NCBI RefSeq assembly: GCF_036417355.1
Contig: NZ_CP143889.1
Coordinates: 930,001 to 994,000 of the forward strand
Reading direction: 5' to 3'
DNA from: Akkermansia sp. RCC_12PD
Lineage (GTDB): Bacteria > Verrucomicrobiota > Verrucomicrobiia > Verrucomicrobiales > Akkermansiaceae
DNA length: 64,000 bases
Both the position numbers and the translations under genes were made by a program. Below the pieces are notes generated by a model, which did not search any database, was not told the DNA's origin, and saw only the letters and a program-made list of their open reading frames with translations. How positions within the stretch are numbered: the stretch's first letter is position 1; the number at the start of each line of letters is the position of its first letter. Of the stretch, positions 1 to 10,178 are shown piece after piece.

Positions 1-2868
1 CCGGTCCTGATTGAAGGTTCCGCCATCCGCCTGCACCCGCTTGTCTGTAACGCGTACAACGCGGACTTCGACGGTGACCAGATGGCCGTGCACGTGCCGC
101 TTTCCGTGGAAGCCCAGATGGAAGCCCGCCAACTCATGCTAGCGCCCAACAACATCTTCTCCCCGGCATCCGGCAAGCCTATCGCCACGCCTACGCAGGA
201 CATCATCCTTGGCGCGTACTTCCTGACGCACACCCGCGCCGCGGAAGTGCAGAATTACCAGGACAACCACCAGCACCTGCCCCTCTTCGAATCCATCGAT
301 GAAGTGGAATACGCCATTGCCGCCCGCAAGATCGGCTACCATGACTGGATTCGCCTCCACAATCCGGATTACGGCAAGAAGCCGTCCGAAGTGGTGTACG
401 GAGACGTAACCAAGAAGGTGATCGTGACTACGGCCGGACGCGTGCGTTTTAATGAAATCTGGCCCCGAGAACTCGGCTACATCAACCGCAACGTGGGCAA
501 GAAGCAGATGGGCGACATCATCTGGCGCTGCTACCAGACGGTGGGCAAGGAACGCACCGTGCAGACCCTGGACGCCCTGAAGAACCTGGGCTTCAAGGAA
601 GCTACCCGTTCCGGCTGCTCCATCGGCATTGTGGACATGGTCGTTCCGTCCCAGAAGAAGACGGAAATCGAAAAGGCCTATGCAGAGCTGGACAAGGTCA
701 CCAAGCAGTACAAGAACGGTATCATCACGGACGGCGAACGCTATCAGAAGGTGGTGGATATCTGGACCCAGACTACGGACGTGATCCAGGCGGCCCTGTA
801 CCGCAAGCTGGAACACAATGAAGGTTCCAAGATGGCCAGCCCGCTCTTCATGATGGTGGATTCCGGCGCCCGAGGCAACAAGGCTCAGATCAAGCAGCTC
901 TCCGGCATGCGCGGTTTGATGGCCAAGCCCAGCGGTGAAATTATCGAACGCCCCATCACGGCCAACTTCCGTGAAGGCCTCTCCGTGCTGGAATATTTCA
1001 TTTCCACCCACGGCGCCCGCAAGGGCCTGGCGGACACCGCCTTGAAGACGGCGGACTCCGGCTACATGACCCGCAAGCTCGTGGATGTGGCCCAGGACGT
1101 CATCGTTTACGCGGACGACTGCGGTACGAATAACGGCATCACCGTTCACGCCATCTATGACGGCGACGAAGAGGTGGCCTCCCTTTCCTCCCGCATTTAC
1201 GGCCGCGTTTCCTGCGAGCGTATCGTCGATCCCGTCAGCGGCGAGATCATCGTGGACATCAACGACCTCATCAACGAGAAGCAGGCGGAACAACTGGAAA
1301 AGATCGGCATTGAACAGCTGAAGATCCGTTCCGTGCTGACCTGCGAACTCAAGAAGGGCTGCTGCGCCAAATGCTACGGCCTGAACCTGGCTACTGGCCA
1401 GGAAGTGAAGATCGGTGAAGCGGTCGGCATCATCGCCGCCCAGTCCATCGGCGAGCCCGGCACCCAGCTGACCATGCGTACGTTCCACGTGGGCGGCACG
1501 GCCACTACGGCGTTCAAGCAGCCTATCGTGAAGGCGAAGAACGACGGTCGCGTGATCTACACGGAAGACCTCCGCACGGTGGAAAACGTGGACGGCAACT
1601 TTGTGGTTCTGAACAAGAACTGCTCCGTCCGCATTGAAAACGAACAGGGCCGCGAGCTGGAATCCTACCAGCCCGTCATCGGCACCATCCTGTACGTTCC
1701 CAACGGCGGCTCCATCAAGAAGGATGAAACCCTCGCCACATGGGACCCGTACAACGTGCCCGTGATCGCTGAAAAGGGCGGGATGGTCGAATTCAAGGAT
1801 ATGATCGTGGGGATCACCGTTTCCAAGGAAACGGACCGTGAAACCGGTACGTCCACCCTCGTCGTGATGGAACACAAGCAGGAACTCCACCCGCAGGTGG
1901 TCATCCGCGATGCCAAGACCCGCGAGGTTCTGGCCCACCACGCCATTCCCGCCGGGGCCAACCTGACCGTGAAGGACGGAGAGACCATTTCCGCCGGCAC
2001 CATGGTGGCCAAGACGCCCCGCAAGGTGGCCAAGACAAAGGACATCACCGGCGGTCTTCCCCGCGTGGCAGAACTGTTTGAAGCCCGCAAGCCCAAGGAC
2101 GCTTGCACCATCGCACGCGTGGAAGGCATTGTGCGCCTCAGTAGCAAGAACACCTCCCGCGGCAAGAAGGTCATCACCATTGAAACGCCCACGGGCGAAC
2201 TGGTGGACCATCTGGTGCCGATGAACAAGCACGTGATCGTTCATGAAGACGACCACGTCCACATGGGCGACCAGCTTACGGAAGGCCCCGTTTCTCCGGA
2301 AGAAATTCTGGATGTCTGCGGCAAGGAACGCCTCCAGGAGCACCTCGTCAACGAAGTGCAGGAAGTGTACCGCCTCCAGGGTGTGGAGATCAACGACAAG
2401 CACGTGGAAATCATCGTGCGGCAGATGCTGCGCAAGGTTGTCATCACGGAACCCGGCAACACCGAGTTCCTGTGGGGCGATCAGGTGGACAAGACCACCT
2501 TTGACCGCATCAACGAACAGACGATCGCCCAGGGTGGCCAGCCGGCCGCCGCCAAGCCCGTTCTGCTCGGCATCACGAAGGCCTCCCTGGAAACGGAATC
2601 CTTTATCTCCGCCGCGTCCTTCCAGGACACCACGCGCGTTCTGACCGAAGCTTCCACCCTCGGCAAGACCGACACGCTGGAAGGGTTCAAGGAAAACGTC
2701 ATCATGGGCCACCTCATTCCCGCCGGTACCGGGTTCTCCCGCTACAGCAAGATTGAAGTGGATCCCGCGGAAGGAGCTGAAGAAATCGTGCTCGCCGGCG
2801 AAGATGATGAAATGGACTCCATCGAAGAAGTCCTGAACGATACCATCAACTTCGACAACGAACGCTAA
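1..2868 (+). CDS. rpoC: DNA-directed RNA polymerase subunit beta' (C-terminal 955 residues)
   Basis: This is the catalytic beta' subunit of RNA polymerase, cut by the window start; the frame is open from base 1, so the first in-frame ATG at 82 is internal. The catalytic magnesium motif NADFDGD lies at about residues 20-26 of the fragment. The trigger-loop region is seen as [18 protein letters not shown], preceded by a zinc-binding cluster ([13 protein letters not shown]). The C-terminus is acidic, ending FDNER. About 955 residues are present of the roughly 1,400 usual for the family. A strong terminator follows within 25 bp, so rpoC ends its operon; the rest of the operon would lie upstream of this window. 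Nothing unusual is seen. Confidence 0.98.
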   Translation, partial: PVLIEGSAIRLHPLVCNAYNADFDGDQMAVHVPLSVEAQMEARQLMLAPNNIFSPASGKPIATPTQDIILGAYFLTHTRAAEVQNYQDNHQHLPLFESIDEVEYAIAARKIGYHDWIRLHNPDYGKKPSEVVYGDVTKKVIVTTAGRVRFNEIWPRELGYINRNVGKKQMGDIIWRCYQTVGKERTVQTLDALKNLGFKEATRSGCSIGIVDMVVPSQKKTEIEKAYAELDKVTKQYKNGIITDGERYQKVVDIWTQTTDVIQAALYRKLEHNEGSKMASPLFMMVDSGARGNKAQIKQLSGMRGLMAKPSGEIIERPITANFREGLSVLEYFISTHGARKGLADTALKTADSGYMTRKLVDVAQDVIVYADDCGTNNGITVHAIYDGDEEVASLSSRIYGRVSCERIVDPVSGEIIVDINDLINEKQAEQLEKIGIEQLKIRSVLTCELKKGCCAKCYGLNLATGQEVKIGEAVGIIAAQSIGEPGTQLTMRTFHVGGTATTAFKQPIVKAKNDGRVIYTEDLRTVENVDGNFVVLNKNCSVRIENEQGRELESYQPVIGTILYVPNGGSIKKDETLATWDPYNVPVIAEKGGMVEFKDMIVGITVSKETDRETGTSTLVVMEHKQELHPQVVIRDAKTREVLAHHAIPAGANLTVKDGETISAGTMVAKTPRKVAKTKDITGGLPRVAELFEARKPKDACTIARVEGIVRLSSKNTSRGKKVITIETPTGELVDHLVPMNKHVIVHEDDHVHMGDQLTEGPVSPEEILDVCGKERLQEHLVNEVQEVYRLQGVEINDKHVEIIVRQMLRKVVITEPGNTEFLWGDQVDKTTFDRINEQTIAQGGQPAAAKPVLLGITKASLETESFISAASFQDTTRVLTEASTLGKTDTLEGFKENVIMGHLIPAGTGFSRYSKIEVDPAEGAEEIVLAGEDDEMDSIEEVLNDTINFDNER

Positions 2869-2889
2869 TCCGTTCCCAAACCATATTCC

Positions 2890-2923
2890 AGGGCCGCTTT
2901 CCGCAAGGAGAGCGGCCCTTTTT
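2890..2923 (+). terminator. Rho-independent terminator after rpoC
   Basis: A 9-bp perfect stem (AGGGCCGCT / AGCGGCCCT, 2890-2898 and 2911-2919) with a 12-nt loop is followed by a T run. It lies 22 bp after the rpoC stop. Confidence 0.9.
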
Positions 2924-2965
2924 CTGTATTAAAATATCTTACACTCAAGGCATTCCTCCCCAGGA

Positions 2966-3152
2966 CGAATTGCAAATCCGGTGTCAAGAGAATATTTTGA
3001 AACTTTGACCTTTGCTGTAAAAAGGCATGTTTGAAAAACCCGGGAGCCTTGTTCCAAACCACGGGATTTTCACGCCAACTATAAAACGTTGAATTGATTG
3101 AAACCTTTTCCTGTTTCATGTGAATCCGGGCGGATTTGCAATCCGGCATGTT
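2966..3152 (+). promoter_or_regulatory. Putative invertible promoter switch A, upstream of PEP-CTERM gene 1
   Basis: Two 15-bp sites in inverted orientation bound a 150-bp segment: CGAATTGCAAATCCG at 2966-2980 and CGGATTTGCAATCCG at 3131-3145. Their inner 12 bp are perfectly complementary. One bp inside the left site, TGTCAA (2982-2987) reads TTGACA on the minus strand, facing out through the site. One bp outside the right site is CATGTT (3147-3152), a weak -10 (3 of 6). After inversion TTGACA would sit 17 bp from CATGTT, 24 bp before the ATG at 3177. In the present orientation the -35 position holds ATCCGG, so the switch reads as OFF. The promoter function and the inversion are inferred. Confidence 0.65.
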
Positions 3153-3176
3153 AACGGCAACATCAATCCAACAGCA

Positions 3177-3881
3177 ATGAAGAAAATATTATGCACCATC
3201 TGCCTCGGCATGGCCTTTCTGGCAACCTCCGTTTCGGCGGCTACCATTGAGCTGATGCCGGAAATCTCCTCCATCACCGGCCAGGGCTACAATTCCGCAG
3301 GACGTCTTGCCAACAACAATATCACAGCCGCCGACGTCAAGGCATGGCTGGGACCCGCCGGACGCGCGGACGGATGGTACACCACTACCGGAAACGGTGA
3401 CATGGGCTGGGGCAGCGCTTCCGTCAATACAGCCAACCAGACTATCAGCCTTCCCAACATGCCCGGTACGGCCGGGGTCTGCGCCGGCCTGAAAATGACC
3501 ATTGAAAATATCCAGGCTTATTCCGGACTCACTTTCAGCTTCAGCCTGACTCCTCCCGGAACGGGCCCCACGTACACTTATTCCGTCTGGTATGAAACCA
3601 CGGACGGAGACCTGGTGGAACTTTGCAGGGGAAGCAGGGGCAACAACGCCTCCCAGTGGAACGTTTCCTACGATGTGACCGACGAACAGCTTGCGGCCAT
3701 GAAGACAAACGGCAACGGCAAGGTTTATGCCGTCATCGGCAGTTCGGGGGGCACCAACGGCAACAACGGAATCATCCGCGATATTTCGCTGGAAGGAACA
3801 CTGGCGGTTCCGGAACCCACCGCGGCTTCCCTGAGCCTTCTGGGACTGGCCGCACTGATGCTGCGCCGCCGCAGGAATTGA
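3177..3881 (+). CDS. PEP-CTERM sorting-domain secreted protein 1
   Basis: This 234-residue protein is exported and probably anchored at the cell surface by the exosortase pathway. The start is set at ATG 3177 because it opens a textbook signal peptide (MKKILCTICLGMAFLATSVSA); an in-frame ATG at 3120 would add 19 unrelated residues and lies inside the upstream inverted-repeat segment. The mature part is rich in Gly, Asn and Thr with no motif I recognise. The tail has V-P-E-P, about 13 hydrophobic residues and RRRRN. The gene is flanked by the rpoC terminator and its own terminator, so it is a single-gene unit directly behind putative switch A. The two other PEP-CTERM genes in the window, at 15826 and 48028, have the same tail and the same kind of upstream element. 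Confidence 0.88.
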   Translation: MKKILCTICLGMAFLATSVSAATIELMPEISSITGQGYNSAGRLANNNITAADVKAWLGPAGRADGWYTTTGNGDMGWGSASVNTANQTISLPNMPGTAGVCAGLKMTIENIQAYSGLTFSFSLTPPGTGPTYTYSVWYETTDGDLVELCRGSRGNNASQWNVSYDVTDEQLAAMKTNGNGKVYAVIGSSGGTNGNNGIIRDISLEGTLAVPEPTAASLSLLGLAALMLRRRRN

Positions 3882-3909
3882 ACCGGCTCTTTCATTTTCC
3901 TTATATATG

Positions 3910-3946
3910 GAAGGCTGTCCCGTAAACGGGGCGGCCTTCTTTTTTC
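3910..3946 (+). terminator. Rho-independent terminator after PEP-CTERM gene 1
   Basis: A GC-rich hairpin (AAGGCTGTCCCG, loop TAAA, CGGGGCGGCCTT) is followed by six T residues, about 30 bp after the stop. Confidence 0.85.
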
Positions 3947-3981
3947 GTGCATAAGCTCCCCTCTGCCGTTAGCATGCCTCC

Positions 3982-4617
3982 ATGCCCCCTTTGGATTACA
4001 AGAAACAGGACAGGCGCCTTTACCTTCCCTCTGCCGTTCCCGCCGTGGTAGACGTGCCGGAAATGCAGTTTTTCATGGTGGACGGCACGGGCAATCCCAA
4101 TGCTCCGGACGGAGAGTATTCACACGCCCTGGAATTATTGTACACCCTTTCCTACGCCGTCCGGATGGGAGGGAAAAAAGGAGCTTTCCCGGCTCCGGAT
4201 TATCTGGAATACGTCGTCCCTCCCCTGGAAGGGCTCTGGTGGAATTCGGGGCAAAACCCTTCCGCAAATAAAAATACGTTCCGCTGGACTTCCATGATAC
4301 GCCAGCCCGGCTTCATCACTGCGGAGGCATTCGAGTACGCTCGGATGAACGCCATGAAGAAAAAGCCCCATTTGAACGTGGAAATGGCGCGCATGGCTTC
4401 CTTTGCGGAAGGGTTCTGCGTACAATGCCTGCACACGGGTTCCTATGACGATGAACCAGCCACGCTGGCCCGCATGCATGTTTTCATGGAGCAGTCGGGA
4501 CTGCGCCCGGATACATCAGGTGTGCGGACACACCATGAAATTTATCTCTCAGCCCCCCGGAAGACGCCTGCGGAACGGCTGAAAACCGTGCTACGCCTTC
4601 CGGTGCTGAAAGCGTGA
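3982..4617 (+). CDS. GyrI-like small-molecule-binding domain protein
   Basis: A 211-residue cytoplasmic protein resembling the GyrI-like / SOUL-fold family (the COG4832 type). The N-terminal stretch with QFFMVDGTGNPNAPDGEY, followed by ALELLYTLSYAVRM, is characteristic of this group, as is a C-terminal HHEIYLSAPRKTPAERLKTV segment. Known members bind small hydrophobic ligands, and some hydrolyse cyclopropanoid toxins; the substrate here cannot be told. No signal peptide or membrane segment is present. It follows the PEP-CTERM terminator on the same strand and probably has its own promoter. The next gene is on the opposite strand and converges on it, with only 17 bp between their stops. Confidence 0.75.
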   Translation: MPPLDYKKQDRRLYLPSAVPAVVDVPEMQFFMVDGTGNPNAPDGEYSHALELLYTLSYAVRMGGKKGAFPAPDYLEYVVPPLEGLWWNSGQNPSANKNTFRWTSMIRQPGFITAEAFEYARMNAMKKKPHLNVEMARMASFAEGFCVQCLHTGSYDDEPATLARMHVFMEQSGLRPDTSGVRTHHEIYLSAPRKTPAERLKTVLRLPVLKA

Positions 4618-4634
4618 TGCCGTTTTCCCGCTTC

Positions 4635-4838
4635 CTATTCGTTGTCGATGAAGTAGGCCTGCAAAATGCAGATAATATGCAGGACAATGGGAACCAGGGC
4701 AAAGATGAACCAGTACAACAGGCCGTAAGCCGCGCCCACCACCAGGAACCAGACAATGGCCTGGACGAAGTGCCCCTTGTACAATTGACCCAGACCGGGG
4801 ACGAACAAACTTAAAACAGCTGCCAGGAATGATTTCAT
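4635..4838 (-). CDS. Small TM2-like membrane protein
   Basis: A 67-residue, almost wholly hydrophobic protein with about two membrane segments. After MKSFLAAVLSLFVPGLGQLYKG, the VPGLGQ(L)Y(K)G turn between hydrophobic stretches is the hallmark of TM2-domain and related small membrane proteins. I chose ATG 4838 because it opens straight into the first membrane segment; an upstream ATG at 4889 would add a basic stretch that looks non-coding. Its role is unknown. It stands alone between convergent and divergent neighbours. Confidence 0.7.
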   Translation of the reverse strand: MKSFLAAVLSLFVPGLGQLYKGHFVQAIVWFLVVGAAYGLLYWFIFALVPIVLHIICILQAYFIDNE

Positions 4839-5099
4839 ATGCTTAAAAAATAGAATTGATCCGGACGGCCTCTTCTGCACGCCCCTCACGCATTGAGAGC
4901 CGCTGTTCCGGCTTCCTGTTCAATATCACCGGACGCGCGCTGTCATGAATGACGGATTTCCTCCCCCGTACTGGAACGGGCATTCACGCCGCAGCCGGTG
5001 AAAACCGTGCAGCGGTCATGCTCCGGTCTTGACCGGGAGGAAGGCTGTGTTACCCTCGCCGCGCACAGGGCACTCACGTTAGAAGAGTAAGGAAGCATC

Positions 5100-6899
5100 A
5101 TGTCCATTGAATTGACTCGCAATTTCTCTATCATCGCACACATCGACCACGGAAAGACCACCCTTTCCGACCGGTTGCTGGAAAAGACGAATACCATTTC
5201 CGACCGGGAAAAGCAGGACCAGCTTCTGGACGCCATGGACCTTGAACGGGAGAAGGGCATCACGATCAAATCCCACCCCGTCACCATCTTTTACAAGGCC
5301 AAGAACGGAAAAACCTACAAGCTCAACCTGCTGGACACTCCCGGCCACGTAGATTTTTCCTATGAGGTGTCCCGTTCCCTGGCCGCCTGCGAAGGGGCCC
5401 TGCTCATCGTGGACGCGGCTCAGGGGGTGGAAGCCCAGACGCTGGCCAACATGCACCTGGCCATGGATCTGAACCTAGCCATCATTCCGGTCATCAACAA
5501 GATCGACCTGCCCAGCGCCAACCTTCCCAATGTGTATCGCCAGCTGGAAGACATCGTTTGCATCCCCCATGAGGAAGCCATTCACGCTTCCGCCAAGATG
5601 GGAATCGGCATTGATGAAATCCTGGAGGCCGTCGTGGAACGGGTACCGGCGCCTAAAACGGAGGAAGACGGTCTCCTGCGCGCCCTGGTGTTCGACTCCG
5701 TCTATGACGCCTACCGCGGCGTAGTGTCCTACGTACGTGTCATCTCCGGCAGCGTGCAGCGGGGCATGAAGGTAAAGCTTTTCGCCACGGATGAAGTGTA
5801 TGAGGTCAAGGAAGTGGGAATTTTCACGCCCAAAATGACAAAAACCGATACGCTGGAAGCCGGCGACGTGGGCTATATTATCGCGAACATGAAGTCCGCT
5901 TCCGACGTCAAGATCGGGGATACCTACACGGACTGCATGCGCCCCTGCCCCGAGCCTCTGCCCGGCTTCAAGGAAATCCGCCCCATGGTCTTTTCCGGCA
6001 TTTACCCGGTTGATTCCTCTGATTTTGAAGCGCTGAAGGCCGCCATGGCCAAACTCCAGATCAATGACGCTGCCTTTTCCTTCCAGGCGGAATCTTCCGT
6101 GGCCCTCGGCTTCGGCTTCCGCTGCGGCTTCCTGGGCCTGCTCCACATGGAAATCATCCAGGAACGCCTGCGCCGGGAATTCAACATGGATATTATTTCC
6201 ACATATCCTTCCGTGATCTATGAAGTCACCAAGACCAGCGGCGAGGAAATGCAGGTGGACAACCCCAGCCTGCTTCCGGAACCCCAGGAAATCCAGGAGA
6301 TCCGGGAACCCATCGTCAAGGTGTTTATCATGCTTCCCGGCGAATACATTGGAGACATCATGCAGCTTGTTCTGGAGAAACGCGGCAGTGTGGACAATAC
6401 GGAAACCATTGACGATACGCGCGTCATGCTCACCTGCACCGTGCCGCTGGCGGAAATCCTTGTGGATTTCAACGACAAGCTCAAGTCCATGACCCGCGGC
6501 TACGGCTCCATGGATTATGAATACTCCGGCTACCAGGCCGCCAAGCTGATCAAGATGGACATGCTCATCGCCGGAGAGCCGGTGGACGCCTTCTCCATGA
6601 TCGTTCACCAGGACAAGGCGGCCTCCCGCGGCCGGGAACTGGCGGAACGGCTGAAAAACGTCATTCCCCGCCAGCTTTTCACCGTCGCCATTCAGGCCTG
6701 CATCGGCGGCAAGATCATCGCCCGTGAAAGCATCTCTCCCATGCGCAAGGACGTTACCGCCAAATGTTACGGCGGTGACGTGACCCGCAAGCGCAAGCTT
6801 CTGGAAAAGCAGAAGGAAGGGAAAAAGCGCATGAAGGCCATCGGGAAAATCAATATCCCGCAGGAAGCTTTCATCAAGGTGCTGAAAACTGGGGACTAA
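5100..6899 (+). CDS. lepA: Elongation factor 4 (LepA), ribosomal back-translocase GTPase
   Basis: This 599-residue translational GTPase acts on stalled or mistranslocated ribosomes and has the family's usual length. G1 is AHIDHGKTT near residues 13-21, G3 is DTPGH and G4 is NKID. Domain II, the EF-G-like domains III and V, and the LepA-specific C-terminal domain (ending in KAIGKINIPQEAFIKVLK) are all present and intact. The ATG at 5100 follows the purine-rich stretch AGAAGAGTAAGGA. It has no close operon partner: the next + strand gene starts about 160 bp later in an AT-rich patch. Nothing unusual is seen. Confidence 0.98.
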   Translation: MSIELTRNFSIIAHIDHGKTTLSDRLLEKTNTISDREKQDQLLDAMDLEREKGITIKSHPVTIFYKAKNGKTYKLNLLDTPGHVDFSYEVSRSLAACEGALLIVDAAQGVEAQTLANMHLAMDLNLAIIPVINKIDLPSANLPNVYRQLEDIVCIPHEEAIHASAKMGIGIDEILEAVVERVPAPKTEEDGLLRALVFDSVYDAYRGVVSYVRVISGSVQRGMKVKLFATDEVYEVKEVGIFTPKMTKTDTLEAGDVGYIIANMKSASDVKIGDTYTDCMRPCPEPLPGFKEIRPMVFSGIYPVDSSDFEALKAAMAKLQINDAAFSFQAESSVALGFGFRCGFLGLLHMEIIQERLRREFNMDIISTYPSVIYEVTKTSGEEMQVDNPSLLPEPQEIQEIREPIVKVFIMLPGEYIGDIMQLVLEKRGSVDNTETIDDTRVMLTCTVPLAEILVDFNDKLKSMTRGYGSMDYEYSGYQAAKLIKMDMLIAGEPVDAFSMIVHQDKAASRGRELAERLKNVIPRQLFTVAIQACIGGKIIARESISPMRKDVTAKCYGGDVTRKRKLLEKQKEGKKRMKAIGKINIPQEAFIKVLKTGD

Positions 6900-7060
6900 C
6901 TTGATTCCGGCTCCTGCTCTGTTTTTCCATTCCTGCGGTTCCAAATCATCCTGCCGTACAGGAAGCATGTCTTCTTACAGATTTCATTTAAAAATATTGA
7001 TTTTTCTATTGTTTAATACCTTTTAAGAAAATTAGAGTTTTATCATAGGGCCAGATAAAA

Positions 7061-8169
7061 ATGGAATTCATCTTTCCGTCAAGATTATTCATCATCTCGT
7101 TTTGCCTGTTATCTGGCCCCCATCATTTCGCCTTTGGTGAAGAAGAAAAAGCCAAGTTGGAAATTGAATCGGAGCCGGATGAATTTTCCGCAGACTTGTG
7201 CATCGCCGAGGCCCAGGGAAAGCCTATCTCTGACGAAGAAAAAGAAAGGGAGCGAAAAAGGACCCGCTTTGGGGCTGGTGAATTGGTAAAGTTAAGATTG
7301 TCAGGAAAGGAAGCATTAATTGAAGATCCCAAAAAACTGGTATGGAGAATTGAACCGAGAAAAGGAGACAACTGGGCTCAAATAGAGGTAGACGATGGAA
7401 ATAATCCCAGTTTATTGGTTCCTGTTGTTTTGACTATTAACAAAGACCTCGTTTTCGACACTTCTGAAGCACAGGATACTGAAAAGGAAATAGGAGATAC
7501 AGCTTTGCAAACGGAAGGAGAATTCAATGTGCAAGTCCTACAAGGAGAAGAAATTATAGCCCAAAAAACCTTCACTGCCGTTCTTCCCTCCAAAATTACT
7601 GCTGAACATGAAGGGCGTCCGGTTTCCGGTAAAGATGGAGAATACGGGGAAGGATTTCCGCAAGATGGAGATTGGGAGCCTGCCGGAGCATCCTCCGTTC
7701 TTAACCTGACTTTTCATCCTACGGATGTCAGCTTCTGGAACCTCGCAAAAATTGAGGTGGACCATGACTTCAAAAAATATGATGACAATGGCCAAGAGGT
7801 TGAATTTCATAAGATTACGCCATCATTGATTGAAGTGCACCGGCCACTCCATTTGCAACGCTCATCACAAAACAAAATGGAGGCAGGGATCATATAGGAG
7901 CACGCAAAAGCTTGGACAAATTCATGAATCTGACGTTGCCTCTTCCCGTTGGTTGGACATGGTTGTGCGGTTTTTATACTGCCCTGGAGAATGCCGGCCA
8001 GGAGGAGATCCGTTCCCGCATAGGAATTTACGAGCAAAGAATAGATTTTCTTCAACACAAACCGGGAGACGTCAAAACAATCGAAACCATTTTAAGCAAA
8101 TTCGGTTGTAAAGTAAGCCGCGTTACAGGAGGAAACCATAGCTTCACAAAAGAAAAACAAGAGCCGTGA
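7061..8169 (+). pseudogene. Secreted protein of unknown function, split by a -1 frameshift
   Basis: Two consecutive reading frames appear to be one gene. The first (7061-7897, 278 residues) opens with a signal peptide (ending CLLSGPHHFAFG) followed by an acidic, Glu/Lys-rich body. The second frame is open from 7834 to 8169 and reads APATPFATLITKQNGG..., then continues through LTLPLPVGWTWLCGFY. Re-reading one base at about 7837 joins them smoothly (SLIEV to APATPF), as expected if one nucleotide was lost. The first frame otherwise ends in 26 poor-looking residues. I do not recognise the family. The stop overlaps the GTG start of the next gene, so both were probably made together. It could be a real pseudogene, a phase-variable or programmed slip, or an assembly error. 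The patch is AT-richer than its neighbours. Confidence 0.55.
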
Positions 8170-9113
8170 AATCTATCACTTATTGCATGCTTGCCCTGAT
8201 ACTTTCGCTTGCGACCGGCAGAGGAGAACCCGTCCAGTTGGCCAGGACAATTCCCATTCCATGGAACAAGGAGATTTTGAAAGATCCGGAAACTGCATCC
8301 TCCCAATTAAAAAGTCTGCTTGAGGAAGGGCGGCTGGAAGAATTTTATGTTTTGGCTAAAAAGAAACTGCACGATTCCCGCCAAGAACTGAAAGAAACAA
8401 ACCGGTTTTCCGAGAAAGGCTATCTGGACAGGCTCTGGATGCTATATTACATCACGGCAGTGCCTCTACTCACCGTGGATTATTCTCCGGATGTTCCTCA
8501 TCCCCGGTTTAATAAAGACGACTATGTTTTAAAACGTGCCGCTCTCATGCAAATCGCGTTCGAGCTGATTTCCGACGAAGACTACCTCAGGTACGAACGA
8601 CAGCATCACAAGGAATTAGTGCATTTATTCGCTTCCTATTCTGCAGGTCTATTAAAAAGAGTAAGGGAAAGCTACGACCCGGACCTGGAAGAAAAATTGA
8701 AAAAAATGAAATTCCAATCGCGCAAAGACGACCCTGCGGAAATAAGTAAACGCAATTATCTCTTTTTTATCAACAAACAAATTCTCAGGGATAACAGAAA
8801 CAGTACCATTCCCAGTTACATCAACATGATGGAAGAGCTTTTAATGGGGCGCCTGTGGAGTTATTTTCACGGTCAGCCGCGGGAAGTGGAAAAGTATATC
8901 AAACTGGCAGGTTACCAGAGTGAAGAAGAGATTGACGAACTTATCTTCAGAACATTGGCAAGAACTCCAAAAACGGAATTCCTGTATCAAGGCGCCCGTG
9001 GGAAAAGATATGAAAGGAAGATACGTTCCGGAAAGGAGAGCAGCGTGAACGACCGGTATCTGCATTCAATTGACAGAGCTTTGAAAGCACAGAAAGCCAA
9101 AGCCGGACAATAA
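8166..9113 (+). CDS. Secreted protein of unknown function
   Basis: A 315-residue protein with a signal peptide (MKSITYCMLALILSLATGRG) and a charged, mainly helical body rich in Lys, Glu, Arg and Tyr. No family motif is recognised. The start is a GTG at 8166 overlapping the TGA of the upstream frameshifted gene (GTGA), which implies translational coupling, so it probably works with that product. The C-terminus is basic. Base composition is AT-richer than lepA or the sulfatase region, hinting at a strain-variable pair. Export to the periplasm is the only function-related inference I can support. Confidence 0.7.
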   Translation: MKSITYCMLALILSLATGRGEPVQLARTIPIPWNKEILKDPETASSQLKSLLEEGRLEEFYVLAKKKLHDSRQELKETNRFSEKGYLDRLWMLYYITAVPLLTVDYSPDVPHPRFNKDDYVLKRAALMQIAFELISDEDYLRYERQHHKELVHLFASYSAGLLKRVRESYDPDLEEKLKKMKFQSRKDDPAEISKRNYLFFINKQILRDNRNSTIPSYINMMEELLMGRLWSYFHGQPREVEKYIKLAGYQSEEEIDELIFRTLARTPKTEFLYQGARGKRYERKIRSGKESSVNDRYLHSIDRALKAQKAKAGQ

Positions 9114-9203
9114 AAGCGGCTGACAAACGCCCCGGAACGCCAGAAGGTAGCCCGGGTAATTCCCGGATTGCATCTCCTTTCCCGTTATGTTATCAGATCG
9201 GGC

Positions 9204-10178
9204 ATGAGTTTGTTCAGGCCCTTCATGCTCATAATAACGTCGTTTCTCCTGGCCTCCTGTGCAGGGACGTCTCCGGATGCAAACAAGCCGAAAGTCCGGA
9301 AAAGCCTTTCCGAACAGCTTCAGGACAATCTGGCCGCATCCATCGCCAACGTTCCCCCTTCTCTGATGGGGAACGGCCCCGGAACGCAGCAGGCCACCCA
9401 GTTGACCGCCTCCACCCAGGAGGAAATGCTGGCAAGTGCGGACAGCGGAGCCGTGTTTTTCACGGACCCCTACAATTCAGACGCATCCATTCCCGGCCTG
9501 GATGAAGCCTTCACGCGGAAGAAGGAAAACCAGCGGTGGATACAGAGTTATTCGTCCGCCCTCCGGGAAGCCCAGAGAACCGGCTATCCCATCCTGATCT
9601 GGTTCCACCATTCCAAGGGAAGCCCCCCCAGCAGGAAACTGGCTGCGGACCTGCTCCACACGCGGGAGTTCGAGGAATGGGCCAAGGAAAATATTATCCG
9701 CGTCTGCTATGACCAGGCGGAAGAATTTGAAAGCGAGCCGAACGCCAAAAAGCGCAGTCGGATGAAAGAGTATGTCAGCAAGGCCCCTTCCCTGTTCGGG
9801 GTCAGGGGCACGCCCGTACTGCTGATCATGTCTCCGGACGGCACCAAGGTGGATACCCTCCGCGGTTATTACAACGGTCAAAGCCGCCTTTATTTCGACC
9901 AGATCAAAAACAGCGTCAAACTGGCGAACCAGCAGTATGAAAAGTTTAAAAAAACTCTGATTCCCAAAGGCTACAGGACCTGGACCGGAGCAAACGGCAA
10001 CACCTTGTTTGCCAAACTTTCACGCTACTCGGAGAAGGACCAGGCCGTCTGGCTTCAGGAATTCGACGGCCACCAGAATAAAACCTCTTTAAGAAGCCTT
10101 AGCGAGGAAGACAGGAAATGGATTCTGGATCAAAAGGCGGCACGGAAGGCCTCCGCTCCCGGAGCCGAAAAACGGTAG
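9204..10178 (+). CDS. Thioredoxin-fold lipoprotein lacking the CXXC motif
   Basis: A lipoprotein of 324 residues from ATG 9204, chosen because it opens the signal sequence MSLFRPFMLIITSFLLASC with a lipobox (L-A-S-C). An in-frame ATG at 9168 would add 12 residues. The middle resembles a thioredoxin-like (thioredoxin_7 type) domain: ILIWFHHSKGSPPSRKLAAD, then a helix, then GVRGTPVLLIMSPDG, which carries the conserved cis-Pro loop. The position of the redox CXXC is occupied by HSKGSPPS, so it cannot act as a thiol oxidoreductase and may be a chaperone or structural variant. It probably faces the periplasm. Confidence 0.7.
   Translation: MSLFRPFMLIITSFLLASCAGTSPDANKPKVRKSLSEQLQDNLAASIANVPPSLMGNGPGTQQATQLTASTQEEMLASADSGAVFFTDPYNSDASIPGLDEAFTRKKENQRWIQSYSSALREAQRTGYPILIWFHHSKGSPPSRKLAADLLHTREFEEWAKENIIRVCYDQAEEFESEPNAKKRSRMKEYVSKAPSLFGVRGTPVLLIMSPDGTKVDTLRGYYNGQSRLYFDQIKNSVKLANQQYEKFKKTLIPKGYRTWTGANGNTLFAKLSRYSEKDQAVWLQEFDGHQNKTSLRSLSEEDRKWILDQKAARKASAPGAEKR

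Noticed and set aside
139-2712. Long minus-strand open frame opposite rpoC (857 residues)
   Set aside because: Antisense shadow of a GC-rich gene; composition is His/Val/Gly/Asp-rich without motifs, and rpoC on the other strand is certain.
2966-3145. The inverted repeats read as integron attC sites or small transposable elements
   Set aside because: There is no integrase, no target-site duplication, and none of the attC consensus RYYYAAC/GTTRRRY. The exact -35/-10 placement at all four loci fits a promoter switch better.
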